From NCBI GenBank assembly GCA_031551875.1, contig JAVBNA010000028.1, forward strand, positions 1 to 17,597: a DNA stretch of 17,597 bases, in the 5' to 3' direction. Positions 1 through 10,100 of this stretch are shown one piece after another. The position numbers and the translations under genes are program-made. Origin of the DNA: JAVBNA01 sp031551875. Its GTDB lineage: Bacteria > Bacillota > Clostridia > Oscillospirales > Acutalibacteraceae. The notes beneath the pieces were generated by a model. It was not told where the DNA came from and searched no databases. It worked only from the letters and a program-made list of their open reading frames with translations. Every line of letters begins with the position of its first letter. The stretch's first letter is position 1.

Positions 1-132
1 AAAGGGTTTATCATTTCAGATCCGATAACTTCCATCGAATAACAGCCTATTGAAATTTGAAATCTTGACTGCTTTCGGCGGTCTGCTTTGCTTTGCCCCT
101 TTTTAGCGCGGGGCTGCTGTGTTTTGTTTCAA
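1..132 (-). pseudogene. possible frameshifted 5' end of a cobalamin-regulated gene
   Basis: On the minus strand a near-ideal ribosome binding site (AAGGAGGAG, 149-141) sits 8 bases before a TTG codon at 132-130, but that frame stops after only nine codons (MKQNTAAPR). If one C is removed from the CCCC run at 113-110, the frame stays open to the left edge: it then reads MKQNTAARAKKGQSKADRR and continues past ISIGCYSMEVIG to the window end. I do not recognise this product. It could be a frameshifted gene, a sequencing error in a homopolymer, a short leader peptide, or non-coding DNA before a gene starting at ATG 35-33 or beyond the edge. The upstream riboswitch argues that something cobalamin-related lies here. 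Confidence 0.3.
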
Positions 133-220
133 CCTTAAAACTCCTCCTTATTTCCCATAATCCATAAAAAAATGCCCTCCCATAACCATGGGAAAGCACA
201 ACAGATTGTATTCAAATGAC

Positions 221-247
221 AGGAAAAGGGCGCAACCCGATTGCGCC
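221..247 (-). terminator. intrinsic terminator, expression platform of the cobalamin riboswitch
   Basis: On the minus strand a 7-bp stem GGCGCAA/TTGCGCC (247-241 with 235-229) with a 5-base loop is followed by CTTTTCC. The upstream segment GCAACCGAT, just after the aptamer (about 281-273), can pair with ATCGGGTTGC in the stem apart from one bulged base. It is therefore a plausible antiterminator, in the usual design where ligand binding favours the terminator. The T-run is short and interrupted by C, so its strength is uncertain. Confidence 0.6.
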
Positions 248-299
248 ATGTCTCCATGACAAATCAATAAATCGGTTGCACTCTTCCTCGCCCAAGACT

Positions 300-485
300 G
301 TTCACCTGAAAAATACGGCAGGTCTCCTGACTGATGACGGGAGACAGCGCGCTGCTGTTTCCATGAAAGAGCCTTCTCAGGACAGTGCCGTCCCAATGGC
401 GTGTTTCTTTCATTTCCGTCAAATACAGTAATGGCGGTTGCGCCGGACTCACACCGGCTTCCCTCTTCCTCTACTTTGCACAATG
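300..485 (-). ncRNA. cobalamin (B12) riboswitch aptamer
   Basis: Read on the minus strand, this contains the landmarks of the cobalamin riboswitch in the right order: GGGAAGCCGGTGTGAGTCCGG (464-444, the GGGAA..GGTG..A.TCC hallmark), then an ACTGTA element near 432-427, then GCCATTGGGAC near 400-390, and finally the B12 box AGTCAGGAGACCTGCC (332-317). These elements are known to bind adenosyl- or methylcobalamin and usually switch off B12 synthesis, transport or B12-independent isozymes. The controlled gene must lie at the left edge or beyond. A promoter lies just upstream and a terminator hairpin just downstream, which fits transcriptional control. Confidence 0.92.
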
Positions 486-536
486 CGTTTCGAACCGTAT
501 TTTCACATATTGAAACTTCATTCAGTTTTGCACTTT

Positions 537-565
537 ATGCTACCACAGATTTCATGATTTTACAA
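537..565 (-). promoter_or_regulatory. putative sigma-A promoter for the riboswitch transcript
   Basis: On the minus strand TTGTAA (565-560) and TAGCAT (542-537) are separated by exactly 17 bases, and a TG dinucleotide precedes the -10 element (extended -10). Transcription would start about 45 bases before the aptamer. The boxes match consensus only partly, so this is a position-supported prediction. Confidence 0.5.
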
Positions 566-643
566 GGCTTTTTTGCCCGATACCGTCCATATCCTCCCTC
601 TTTTTTGTCATTCTTTTGCAATCATTTTGTCACCGTTTTGTGA

Positions 644-673
644 TTGGCCTTTTTTCTTTCTACATGCTATACT
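644..673 (+). promoter_or_regulatory. putative promoter of the lipoprotein gene
   Basis: A TATACT -10 box at 668-673 carries an upstream TGC (extended -10), and a weak TTGGCC -35 lies 18 bases upstream at 644-649. The predicted start is about 45 bases before the ATG at 725. It diverges from the riboswitch promoter across an AT-rich spacer (about 566-643) in which I see nothing else. Confidence 0.5.
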
Positions 674-724
674 CAAGGCGTACATCACCGGCTTTTCAAA
701 AAACAAGATAGGAGATACTCTGAT

Positions 725-2200
725 ATGAAAAAGATTTTACCTGTTATTCTTTGTCTTCTGCTTCTCGTCTCCACGCTTTCCTCCTGTAAAAAGCAAAACC
801 GCCCCTCCCCCGCTCCGTCGTCGTCCACGGACAGCTCCCTGCCTTCCTCTTCCGTGGAGGCCGCGTCAGGATCGAACATTACCCCCGACGGCGGCGAAGC
901 TGACGAGCCGCTGCCCGCGGAAATGGTCATTACACCAGTTAAAGGTTCGCCCGTGTCGGAAATCAACGCCAAATGGGCCAAGCAGGTCGAGCTGCCCGAG
1001 CACGGCGAAGTCATAAGCTTTGACAACGGGGACTTTATGCTGATCTCCTCCCCCGAGTCCGAGGATCATTATGATTTAATCCCAATCAAATTTTACCGCT
1101 ATGACAAACAAGGCAAGCTGCTCTGGCAAAAGACCTTTGACGGAATCACCGGCTGGGCAAGAGTGACCCTGCCCCTCTCCGACAACTGTCTCCTGGTTTT
1201 GACCACCACCGATTTTAAGACGAAAGGTGATTCTATCTATGTAAACGGCCTGCTTTCCAAAATTTCGCCTGAGGGCAAAATTGTCTGGAGCAAAAAGCTG
1301 ACACACAATTACGAGTATTTCAGTGAGGTCTTTGAGGCGCCTAACGGGGATTTGTACACCGCCGGAAGCTATACCTGCGACTACGACGCCTTCGAGGACG
1401 ACTCGGCGGCGGAGGAGCAATGGTTTTTCCCGTCGCTTGATCATCCCTCCCGACCCACGCTGTCCCGCCGCGACAAAAACGGGAACCTTTTGGGATATAT
1501 CCTGCCGCCCTATGGGGTTCACGACTACGGCGAGGATCTCGGAATGTACAGCGTCTGTGACGCACAGTACCGGGCGGACATCGGACTTTTTGTAAATTTC
1601 GGCAACGTGGTGGTGCGCTATGACGAAAATCTCAAGGAAAAATGGAAGTATTCGCTTAAAAAGATGGCTGAGAGTGAAAAACAGTGCGAGACGCTGGGCT
1701 ACTTTGCGCCCGGCCACACTTCTATAAAACTGTATGAGGACAAAATCCGGGTTTTCTGCGAGGCCTACTCAGAGGGGGAACAACCGTATCGTGTCACCGA
1801 GCTGTCCTTTGCCGGCAAGCTCATGTCAGAAAAGACAATTTCGTCCGAAAAGGAAGAGCTGGTCGGATTCCTGCCTGACGGCCGGCAGGTTTTCAGCGAG
1901 AACGCCAGCGGCCGCATCAAAACCCGCCTCTATTTTGTGGGGGACGGGAAAAAGACCGAATTTGATTCGTTTGAAAGCGACATGACAACGTGGCACTTGA
2001 CTCCGACTGTAGACGGCGGATTTTTTATCCTTTATCTTGTATCCGGAGTATCCGACGGCGGAACTATGTACTACTATGTTTCCACCAAGTACAGCGCCGA
2101 GGGGCGAACCGAGACCCAGCGTGTTTATGGAGAGGGTTTCAGTGCATACCCTCTGTCCTGCGGGCGAACCGCCGTTATCAATTATCGCAGCGCCAATTGA
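725..2200 (+). CDS. secreted lipoprotein of unknown function
   Basis: This encodes a 491-residue exported protein. The ATG at 725 is chosen because AGGAG at 710-714 lies 10 bases before it and because translation from here begins with a clean lipoprotein signal: MKK, a hydrophobic stretch (ILPVILCLLLLVSTL) and the lipobox LSSC, with Cys21 as the lipidated residue. The next 50 or so residues are rich in Ser, Pro and Ala, a typical flexible tether. The rest carries repeated short motifs such as YDKQGKLLWQKTF, SPEGKIVWSKKL and RDKNGNLLGYI (D/P-x-x-G-x-hydrophobic-W-x-K). These resemble blades of PQQ/WD-type beta-propellers, which suggests a propeller fold but not a function. It is monocistronic, with its own promoter and a terminator shared with the convergent ABC operon. 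I cannot name a ligand or partner. Confidence 0.85.
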   Translation: MKKILPVILCLLLLVSTLSSCKKQNRPSPAPSSSTDSSLPSSSVEAASGSNITPDGGEADEPLPAEMVITPVKGSPVSEINAKWAKQVELPEHGEVISFDNGDFMLISSPESEDHYDLIPIKFYRYDKQGKLLWQKTFDGITGWARVTLPLSDNCLLVLTTTDFKTKGDSIYVNGLLSKISPEGKIVWSKKLTHNYEYFSEVFEAPNGDLYTAGSYTCDYDAFEDDSAAEEQWFFPSLDHPSRPTLSRRDKNGNLLGYILPPYGVHDYGEDLGMYSVCDAQYRADIGLFVNFGNVVVRYDENLKEKWKYSLKKMAESEKQCETLGYFAPGHTSIKLYEDKIRVFCEAYSEGEQPYRVTELSFAGKLMSEKTISSEKEELVGFLPDGRQVFSENASGRIKTRLYFVGDGKKTEFDSFESDMTTWHLTPTVDGGFFILYLVSGVSDGGTMYYYVSTKYSAEGRTETQRVYGEGFSAYPLSCGRTAVINYRSAN

Positions 2201-2220
2201 GCCTGTTGGTTTTATCAAAG

Positions 2221-2250
2221 GGAAGCCCGGGGCACTTGCTCCGGGCTTCC
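2221..2250. terminator. bidirectional intrinsic terminator between convergent genes
   Basis: A perfect 10-bp stem GGAAGCCCGG/CCGGGCTTCC (2221-2230 with 2241-2250) closes a 10-base loop. It lies 20 bases after the lipoprotein stop and 8 bases after the permease stop on the other strand. The flanks are only moderately T-rich (TGTTTCGGTT on plus, CTTTGATAAAA on minus), but the placement between convergent stops supports use in both directions. Confidence 0.75.
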
Positions 2251-2258
2251 TGTTTCGG

Positions 2259-3044
2259 TTAAATGAGCACCTCATAGGTAAACTTTCCGAAGGAGCTTCT
2301 CATCGCAAGCAGGGCGATGCCCGCAAGCACAATACCCAGCCCAAGCAAAATCCAAACGTTTATGAGCATGAGCCCGGAGAACTGCCCGACCGCGAGCATC
2401 ATGATGGGCAGGATCAGAAACACACTGCGCTGCTGGGATTCCTCCATCGTCTGCGCCTTGGCGGAGCCGCGCACAATCAGTGTGATGGCGATCAGCGAAA
2501 CTGCCGGGGAAACCAACAGCATGAGCACAAGCCAGCTTACACTCGGAAGGAGCAGGCTGCCCGTCGCAAAGACAATTTCAGCCTCCACCGCCACGATCAT
2601 CACGACAAAGGACGAGAGCGAAACCAGCATGCTCAGCAGAAAGGACGCCAGAATCTTCGCATTAAAAATCTGTTTGAGCGACAGCGGGCAGTACAAGAGC
2701 GTTTCCAGCGTGCGCTTCTCCTTCTCCCCCACAAATGAGCTGGCCGCCATGACCGAAGCTGCCATGATGGGAATGAGCAGGAAAAAAATTGGCAGGATGT
2801 TGTTGAGCAAAAGGTCGATGATCATGAGCCTCATGTCCCCCCCCTGCGCGCCCGCGGGCAGCAGAGCCAGCATACTCTGAAAATCACTGGTCTCCATCGG
2901 AGCGAAAGTCACGGTCAAAATCAGTATGGACGGCAAAACCAGCGTAAACACCAGCGGCACGATCAGCAACACGGAAAACAACCGCTTGTTGGACGTAATG
3001 CTGCGCAGGTCTTTTTTGATCAGCGCGATTTGCATGGAATTCAT
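2259..3044 (-). CDS. ABC-2 type transporter permease subunit
   Basis: This is a 261-residue integral membrane protein, the channel half of an ABC exporter. It has a short N-terminal cytoplasmic segment (MNSMQIALIKKDLRS), a first membrane helix at about 24-48, and then a cluster of helices in the second half (near 82-104, 126-150, 160-185 and 210-250). The cytoplasmic stretch SSFVGEKEKRTLETLLYCPL around residues 105-125 is the characteristic ABC-2/NatB-like coupling segment (E-K-E-x-x-T-x-E-x-L-L). Its start codon overlaps the ATPase stop as ATGA, so the two are translationally coupled, and GGGGGAG lies 8 bases upstream. The substrate is unknown. Relatives export sodium, drugs, peptides or lipids, so a specific name is not justified. 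Confidence 0.9.
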   Translation of the reverse strand: MNSMQIALIKKDLRSITSNKRLFSVLLIVPLVFTLVLPSILILTVTFAPMETSDFQSMLALLPAGAQGGDMRLMIIDLLLNNILPIFFLLIPIMAASVMAASSFVGEKEKRTLETLLYCPLSLKQIFNAKILASFLLSMLVSLSSFVVMIVAVEAEIVFATGSLLLPSVSWLVLMLLVSPAVSLIAITLIVRGSAKAQTMEESQQRSVFLILPIMMLAVGQFSGLMLINVWILLGLGIVLAGIALLAMRSSFGKFTYEVLI

Positions 3045-3967
3045 CGTACCTGCTCCCCCTTTCCCTCCTTGCGCCGTTCAATAAGCGCAAAATATATCTC
3101 TTCAAGCGTCAGACCCCGCGCCGACACGTGGTAGACATTTCCGCCGCTTTCCACAATTCTCTTGACTATGGACGGGATCTCCTCCTCCGAGCCGAGTTTG
3201 ATTTCCAGGTGCCCGTCTTTGTTCCGTCTCCCGCTGAGCCCCTCGGGATATCGGTCGGCCTTGATCGTAACCGTCGTGCCCGAAAAAATCATGGCGCGCA
3301 GCGCTTCGATGCCGCCGGTCGCGAGCAGCACGCCCTCGTCGATCAACCCGTACTCGGTGCAGATCTCCTGCGCGTAGCGCAGCTGGTGTGTGCACAGAAA
3401 AATGGTTGTGCCCTTTTCCTCAGCGAGGCTGCGGATCAGTTGATTGACGCTCTGTGCGCTTTCGGGGTCAAGCCCCGAAGTGGGCTCATCCAGGAACAGG
3501 ATTCTGGGGCTGTGGATCATCGCCCGGGCCAGCGAGAGCCGCTGACGCATACCGGTTGAGTAGGCGGACAGCTTCCAGTTCTGCGCGGCCAGAAGGTCGA
3601 GCCGCTCAAGCAGCTCCTGCGCACGTTTTCGGCGCTCCTCCGCGCTCATCCCGAAAACCGCGCCGTAAAATTCGAGGTTCTGGAGCCCCGTGAGGTTGTC
3701 ATACATCTGTGCATGCTCGGTGATGACGCCGGACATTTTATGCACCTGTGCGGGCTGCGCGGCCGGGTTCACGTCAAAAACGCGCGCCGTCCCCGACGAG
3801 GGCGTGAGCATGCCCCCCAGCAGCTTGACCGTGGTGGTTTTTCCCGCTCCGTTGGGCCCTAAAAATCCAAAGACCTCCCCCTCCTTCAGCGAAAAGCTTA
3901 CGCCGTCCAGCGCTTTTTTGCCCGATGGATAGGTTTTTGACAGGTTGTCTGCCATGACCGCTTTCAT
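3041..3967 (-). CDS. ABC transporter ATP-binding subunit (exporter type)
   Basis: This is a 308-residue cytoplasmic ATPase that powers the adjacent permease. Visible motifs are Walker A GPNGAGKTT (37-45), the Q-loop region ITEHAQMYDNL (82-92), a signature variant YSTGMRQRLSLARA (136-149), Walker B ILFLDEPTSGLDP (156-168) and the H-loop His194 (LCTHQ). The STGM signature in place of SGGQ is common in ABC-2 drug- and ion-exporter ATPases. The C-terminal 90 residues form the regulatory extension usual in this group. I start at the ATG at 3967 because GGGAGG lies just upstream. The longer in-frame start at 4012 would overlap the predicted -10 box and has no ribosome binding site. It is the first gene of a two-gene operon. 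Confidence 0.93.
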   Translation of the reverse strand: MKAVMADNLSKTYPSGKKALDGVSFSLKEGEVFGFLGPNGAGKTTTVKLLGGMLTPSSGTARVFDVNPAAQPAQVHKMSGVITEHAQMYDNLTGLQNLEFYGAVFGMSAEERRKRAQELLERLDLLAAQNWKLSAYSTGMRQRLSLARAMIHSPRILFLDEPTSGLDPESAQSVNQLIRSLAEEKGTTIFLCTHQLRYAQEICTEYGLIDEGVLLATGGIEALRAMIFSGTTVTIKADRYPEGLSGRRNKDGHLEIKLGSEEEIPSIVKRIVESGGNVYHVSARGLTLEEIYFALIERRKEGKGEQVR

Positions 3968-4007
3968 GTCATCCCTCCCTACTCTGTTCATTCGGATTCC
4001 AATCCTT

Positions 4008-4036
4008 AGCATACCACAAGCGCCCGCAAATGGAAA
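4008..4036 (-). promoter_or_regulatory. putative promoter of the ABC transporter operon
   Basis: On the minus strand there is a TATGCT -10 box (4013-4008) with an extended TGG upstream and a weak TTTCCA -35 (4036-4031) at 17-base spacing. It would give a leader of about 35 bases before the ATG at 3967. Confidence 0.4.
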
Positions 4037-4079
4037 TAGACAATCCCCCTCTTTTGGCCTTTCAGCAAAATTGTTTTTT

Positions 4080-4130
4080 AAAAAAAGACTGAAAAAAGAG
4101 ACCCGGCTGCCTGTCTCCAGGCAGCCGGGT
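4080..4130 (-). terminator. intrinsic terminator of the beta-galactosidase gene
   Basis: A 13-bp perfect GC-rich stem (4101-4113 with 4118-4130) and a 4-base loop are followed on the minus strand by CTCTTTTTTCAGTCTTTTTTT. It lies 39 bases after the stop of the large minus-strand gene. The T-tracts exist only on the minus strand, so it serves that gene and shields the ABC operon from read-through. Confidence 0.9.
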
Positions 4131-4168
4131 CCTTGCTTGTCTGATCTCTGTGTTCTGTGATCTGTCGT

Positions 4169-7100
4169 CTAATCCAGGCACATCTGCATGATGATGACCA
4201 CGTCGCCGACGTTGATCCGGCCGTCCTTATTGACGTCCGCCGCCTTGAGCTGGCGTGCGGTCAGTTCTCTGTTGCCGGACAGGTACTGCATCAGCATGAT
4301 CGCATCCGAAACGTCCACGTCTCCGCCAAGGTCGATGTCGCCGGGCATCGGCGGGATGCCGACAATGGTGACTGCGACCGGCTGGATGTGCAGGCCGGAC
4401 ACTTCCTCAAGATCCGCGTCCATTACGCTCAGATCAGCCTTCGGGAAGGTGACATAGGCGGTCACGTCGTCGAGCAGATCTTTCTTGGCCGTGAATACCA
4501 CATAGCCGAGCACGATGGTGCCATCCGCGCCCGAGCCGTCACTGGAAACAGCGATGAAGCGGTTGTCGTCGGTCACGATCTGATAGCCCTTGCGTGCGGT
4601 GATGGACTCAAAGGTCAGGTATTCTTCGTCGTACTTGATCGATCCCATCGCGCCCGCAACGTTTGTGCAGTTCTCGATGGTGATTGGCACGATCACTGTT
4701 TCGCCGGTGGAGGCGGACATGGTGTGCCAGCCTGCCGGAGAAACCGACTTGACTACGGGGCTGTCGATGCCCTGTCCGCCTGCGGACACATTCAGGCTGT
4801 ACAGCGTTTCAATGGCGGCGCTGGCGGTTCTGTAACTCACCTCGAATTTACCGAAGCGGTCTGCCAGCACCTGCGAGGCAAAGTCTACGTTCAGCGCGGC
4901 GGCGCGCAGGAGGGCAGCCTGGTTCGAATTCGCGAACGAGGCGGTCAGCGTGGCAAGACCGTGGGGGGCGAAGCCGGTGCCCTTGATGGTGATGATCGCG
5001 TTGTCCTCATCCACATCGACCGAAATCGCGGGATTGTCTGCTCTGCCGATCACGGTCGGCAACGCGAGGCGAACCACTTCGCCGTCCGCTCCCATCGTGA
5101 AGCCGCCGGACAGCGGCGCCTGCGTCACAGCATCCCAGAGCATAAACGCGAGGGTTTCGGGATTCTGATAGTTCGGGCCGGCCGCGACCGAGATGTCACT
5201 GTCGTCGTTGCCGACGGCGGTGGACTCGGTGAGGGCGTTAAAGCCGATCATCGTGCCGTCGCTGTTGTACACTGCGAGCAGCTTCCGGTAGTCTCTCGCC
5301 GGCAGGGCGGTGTCGCTGTTGACGAGATAGTTCGCAACCGCGCCGTCTTCATTGAGCGTGGCTGAAACCGCGTTGAGGGTTACAGGAGGCGTCTCCACGC
5401 TGTCGGCAAATATGACCAGCGGGCTGGCCCAGATGCCGTCGTCGCGGGTGGCGCTGCCGTTTGCGACATCCATCACAAGACGGATGGCCTGATAGCTCTT
5501 CCGCACGCCGTTTTCCACATAGGTCATGTCGACGTCGAAGGGATAGAAATCCTTGCGCGCGGCGGCGTTGCCGCTGCCGGTGAAGGCGTAGTTGGACATG
5601 ATCGGAGACTGGTCAAGAAGCACCCAGCCGCTGTTCGCGATCGTGCCGCCCGTCGGCGTCGGCGCCATGCCGCTGTAGTATTTGCTGTCGAGCTCGCCTA
5701 TGTTCTTGTGTCCGTACACAAGGAAGCGCATCGCCGGTCCGTTTGCGTTTGTGCTGTTTGTGTCGGGACGCTGTGCCCAGTCCACACCGACGTCCGCGGT
5801 AAAGCGAAGCGCATTGCGGCTGGAAAGGTCAATGTCCATGATCTGCTGGGCGCTGCCCGCAAATCCCTTGTCATAGCTGCGAATGACCGTGTCATCGGTA
5901 TCGGTGGTCAGTCTGCCGCTTTCGCGCAGCTGGAGGGCGCTTCCATTGATGTTTGCATCCTTGTAGATACCCATGTAGCCGCTGTAAGCGTACAGCAGGT
6001 TGCCGTTTGAGCCGCTCGTGTTGGTGGTCAGCGCGGGCAGCGACACGACGTCGCTCAGGTACGCACTGTCGCCCGCAATGGCGGCCGCCTTGGTGAAGTG
6101 AATCGTGTAGGTGACCGGGGTTCCGTTGTCGACGGTGACCGTCGCGGTGTCGGAAAGCGAGGCCGCCTGCTTGAGCGTCACATAGAGAACCGGATCATAG
6201 TCGGCGGAGACCGTCGGAACGGCAGCCGCGCCCGAGTTGAGCTCAATGGTGTACTCATGCTTGTCGGCGCTGAAGCCGGGAATGGCCATTCCGCCCACCG
6301 AAATTCCGCGGAATTCCGGATCGGGATCGCCGATTCCGACATCCAGACCCACGCCCTTAGGCGGGTATTTGATAAGCGGGTTGCCCCAGACGCCCTGGTC
6401 GTGCGAGTTGCTGCCGTTGGGGTTCATCGCCAGGCGAATCGCCTGATAGGACTTGGTTGTGCCGTTGTCGTCATAGGTCAGGGACAGGTCGCTGAAGGCT
6501 TGCGTATAGGGTGTGGTAGATGCTCTGAGGTTACTGGTTACGCCAAGCCTTGTCCATCCGCCGTCCGCCCAGGCTGTTGTATAGTTTGTCCCGAGGCTGG
6601 CCGCAGCGGGGTTCATGTAGGTGGCGGGAGAGTAATAGGCGCTTGTCAACTGGCTGACATCCTTATGCGCCCACACCTCAAAAATGATCGAGGAGGACGA
6701 GTTGCCCGCCTTCATCGCCCAGTCGATGCCAGCCACGCCCGAGAAGCTGGTGGCGTCGTACCCGGAGATGTCGAAGTCGATGATCTGAGCCGCATTGCCG
6801 GCGAAGCCCTTCGGGTAAATGGTCTGGCTGGCGGCCGGGCCGGTCAGCAGAGAAGCGCCGTTCTGGTTGACATTCTTATAGATGCCGGCATAGCCGCTGT
6901 ACGCGAACAGGAGATTGCCCACGTTGGAATTATTCCCATAGAACAGCTTGTTCCCAGCCGTAATGGTCGGCATTTCGACGATGTCGCTCAGGTAATCCTC
7001 CGACTTGGGCTGGCTGACGGTGAAGTTCACGCTGTAGTCGGTCGTGATGCCCTTATAGGTGACATGCACGGTGCCGGTTCCGGGAACCGCCGTCGGCTGT

Positions 7101-10100
7101 GTGAAGGTGATCTGAATCTGGGAGGCGCCGGTGGCTGTCAGCACCGGAACCGGTGTTGCACTGCCCATTGCGACGTCATAGGTCAGCTTTTCCTGCGAGA
7201 AGCCGTTGACATTTTTGCCGTTGACTTTGATCGCAGAAAGTCCGGGCGCGGCCGGAGGCTCACTGATGATCTCTTTGGATTTGGACATCGCATCCGAATC
7301 CGCGAAGAGCGGACGGAGCGTATAGCTGTAATTGAACAGATCCAGCATGGTCTTTTCAAGCACATTTCCGACCGGCTCAGAGCCCCAGTCCAGGTTTCCG
7401 ACGCCCTTCTGGTGGGTCAGCAGACGCAGGGAGATGTCCGCGTCCTTCTGCGCCTGCCAGGGATAGCGGGCCTTGGAACGCCAGGAGGAAAGCGCGTTTG
7501 GCGTATAGTGCAGTGCAACCGCCTCCAGCGGCATGCCGGAATAGCCTTCGCCGTAATTCATGCCCGCGAGCAGGCCGACGCCGTCGTCATTGGTCAGGGC
7601 AAGCCAGCGCACGTCGGTCTTGTTACCGGTTTCCTGCACACGGGTGTAGGGGAAGAACTGCGCCTCAACGGTGGATTCCCACACGCCGATTGTGTTGCTT
7701 CCCTTGCGATCCCAATAGGTTTCGCCCGGGCCGCGTCCGTACCAGGTCATGTTTTCAAACTCAGAGGGAACCTGCATCCACATGCCGTATTCTCCGAGCT
7801 GTGCCGGCGCGGAGGAGGAGGGCGTCAGTTTGGCGGATACAACGATCGTGCCGTTGCCGTAAACGGCGTATGTGACGGCGTAGTCACTGTTGTTCTGAAG
7901 CTGCGCCACGACATTTACCTTGGTGAACTTCGGGTTGGACATGTTGACCGTGACACTGACGTTCTTCATGTTTTCGCCCTGGTCATACCAGCCGTCGTAC
8001 GCCTCGCCCTTGCTGGCCCATCCGGTGCCGCTCAGCGCCGAGTTCTGGTCGGTTTCAGGACGGAAGAAGGAGCCGATGGGCGCCTTGGAAAGCAAGTTCT
8101 TGCCGTTCGCTTTATACTCGGTCAGGAGGCCCTTGGTTTTGTCAAACTTGATGGAGAAGGGCTTTCCTTCGGTGGTGCCGGTGATCGTGATTTCGGCAGC
8201 GCTGTTGACCGTGGTCATATCGGGCAGGCTTTCAAAGTCCACCGACTTGTCTTCACCCTTGACCGCTTCCGGAAGTGCAAATTGCTCGCTGCCCTGTACA
8301 TAGCCTTTTTTGGCATAGAGAGCGTCTTCCTTCAGCTTGTACTGAATCAGCAGGGTATACTCCGCGCCCGCCTTTATCGGGGAGGGAACGGTGTAGGGGA
8401 TGGTCAGGGTTTTTGTCGAGCCGGCCGCAATGGAGCCCTGGGGCGGCGCGAGGTCGGTTTGCGCGTCGGTCAGCGTACCGGTGTCCACAACCTTGCCGTC
8501 TTCGAGAAGCGACCAGACGATGTCATATTCGTTGGCGTTCTTGAAGCGGTTGTAGTTGACCATCACAACCTGCTTCGCGTTCTTCTGGGCGTCGGTCTGG
8601 GTGAATTTAATGTCCTGATAGAACTGCTTAACCTCGTCGCATTCCGGTTTCCACGTGCGGTCGGGATACACAAAACCGTTGGCGCAGAAGTTTAGTCCGC
8701 CCGAATTCTGTTTCCATGAACCGTCAAAGCCCAGGTACAGCTGGTCGCGGGTGAGTTCGCCGGTCGAGCCGGGAATGGGCGTATAGGCTGACTGATCCAC
8801 ATAGTCCCAGATGAAGCCGCCCTGACGGCGGGCGTCGCGCTCAAACACGTCGGTGTATTTTGCCAAAGAACCGCCCGTGTTGCCCATTGAATGCTGATAT
8901 TCCATCGTAATATAGGGTCTCGCATTGGTGGGGGCACTCTGGTTGTAGTTGGCCGGATACATAAAGCCGACCAGATCTACACGGCTGTTGTCGTTCCAGC
9001 CCTGATAGTGGATGAGCTTATCGGCGTCAAGCGCCTTGATGACATCGATCATCCGGTTGAAGTTGCCCTTTGTGGCCTCGACCTGAGAGTCGGACTTGTC
9101 GGTTCCCGCTTCATTGCCCAGGGAATAAATCAGCACGGACGCATGGCTCTTGTCACGCATGACCATGCTGGTCATGCGGTCCACCATGGCGTTGGCATAG
9201 CGCTTGTCGTTGCCGGGGAACACACGGTCGGAGCCGTTGGTGCTGCTCTGGTATTTTTCGGCCTCCGGAATGGTGACCGAGGTACGGCCGTTGTGCGATT
9301 CCACGTTGACCTCGTCCATGATGTAAATGCCATATTCATCGGCCAGATCATAGATATGGGGGTCGGACGGGAAATGACTGGTGCGGAAGGCGTTGATGTT
9401 AAGCTGTTTGGCGTTGGTAACGTCCTTAACCAGATCCGCGTACGGAACATGGTGTCCGCCCGCCGGATGAGCCTCGCCGCGGTTGACGCCGTAAAACTCA
9501 ATGTTCTGGCCGTTGATGCGCATTTCGGACGTCGAGTTGGTCGTGCCTGCGTTGTGCACATAGAACTCACGGAAGCCCACCCGCTTGGAGACCGTCTGGA
9601 GCGTGTTCCCGGAGGCATCCTGAAGCACCATCACAAGGGTGTACAGGTTTGGATGCTCTGCCGACCACAGCTTCGGGCTTGCAACGACGGGGGTGAACCG
9701 GGCTGTGGCTTTGCCTCCGGCCGCCGGGCTGACCGTCTGGCTGAGGCCGTTGACGGAGGAAACCACCGCGCCCGTGTCGTCATACAGATACGACAGAACT
9801 TTGTAATTGGAGGCCGCGGCGGCCGACGTGTTGGCCACGTCCACCGACAGCTCCAGAGTTCCTGAATTATAATTGTGATTGACAAACGTGGTTTCCACGT
9901 TATAGTCGAAAATAGCGACCTTGGGCTGCATCGTTATGTACACGTCGCGATGGATACCCGAAAAATAGATCATATCCTGGTTCTCAAGGTAGCTGCCGGT
10001 CGTGTAGTGATACACCTGCGCGGTGATCAGGTTTTCGCCGGCGCGCAGGTAGTCGGTGATGTCAAACTCACACTGCGTGAAGCTGTCCTCGCCATAGCCG

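Noticed and set aside
148..483. 111-codon open frame on the minus strand
   Set aside because: It is built from the riboswitch aptamer and terminator; structured RNA motifs explain the sequence and the translation resembles no protein.
2037..2738. 233-codon plus-strand frame spanning the lipoprotein end and the ABC permease
   Set aside because: It crosses a terminator hairpin, lies antisense to a clear permease gene and has a low-complexity charged translation.
4157..5365. 402-codon plus-strand frame opposite the glycosidase C-terminus
   Set aside because: Antisense to recognisable dockerin and cohesin-like coding. Its His/Val/Asp/Arg-rich translation is the usual shadow of a GC-rich gene.
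6098..8695. 865-codon plus-strand frame opposite the glycosidase
   Set aside because: Very long, but antisense to conserved GH2 and carbohydrate-binding coding, with a repetitive translation and no ribosome binding site. An overlapping gene of this size would need conservation evidence.
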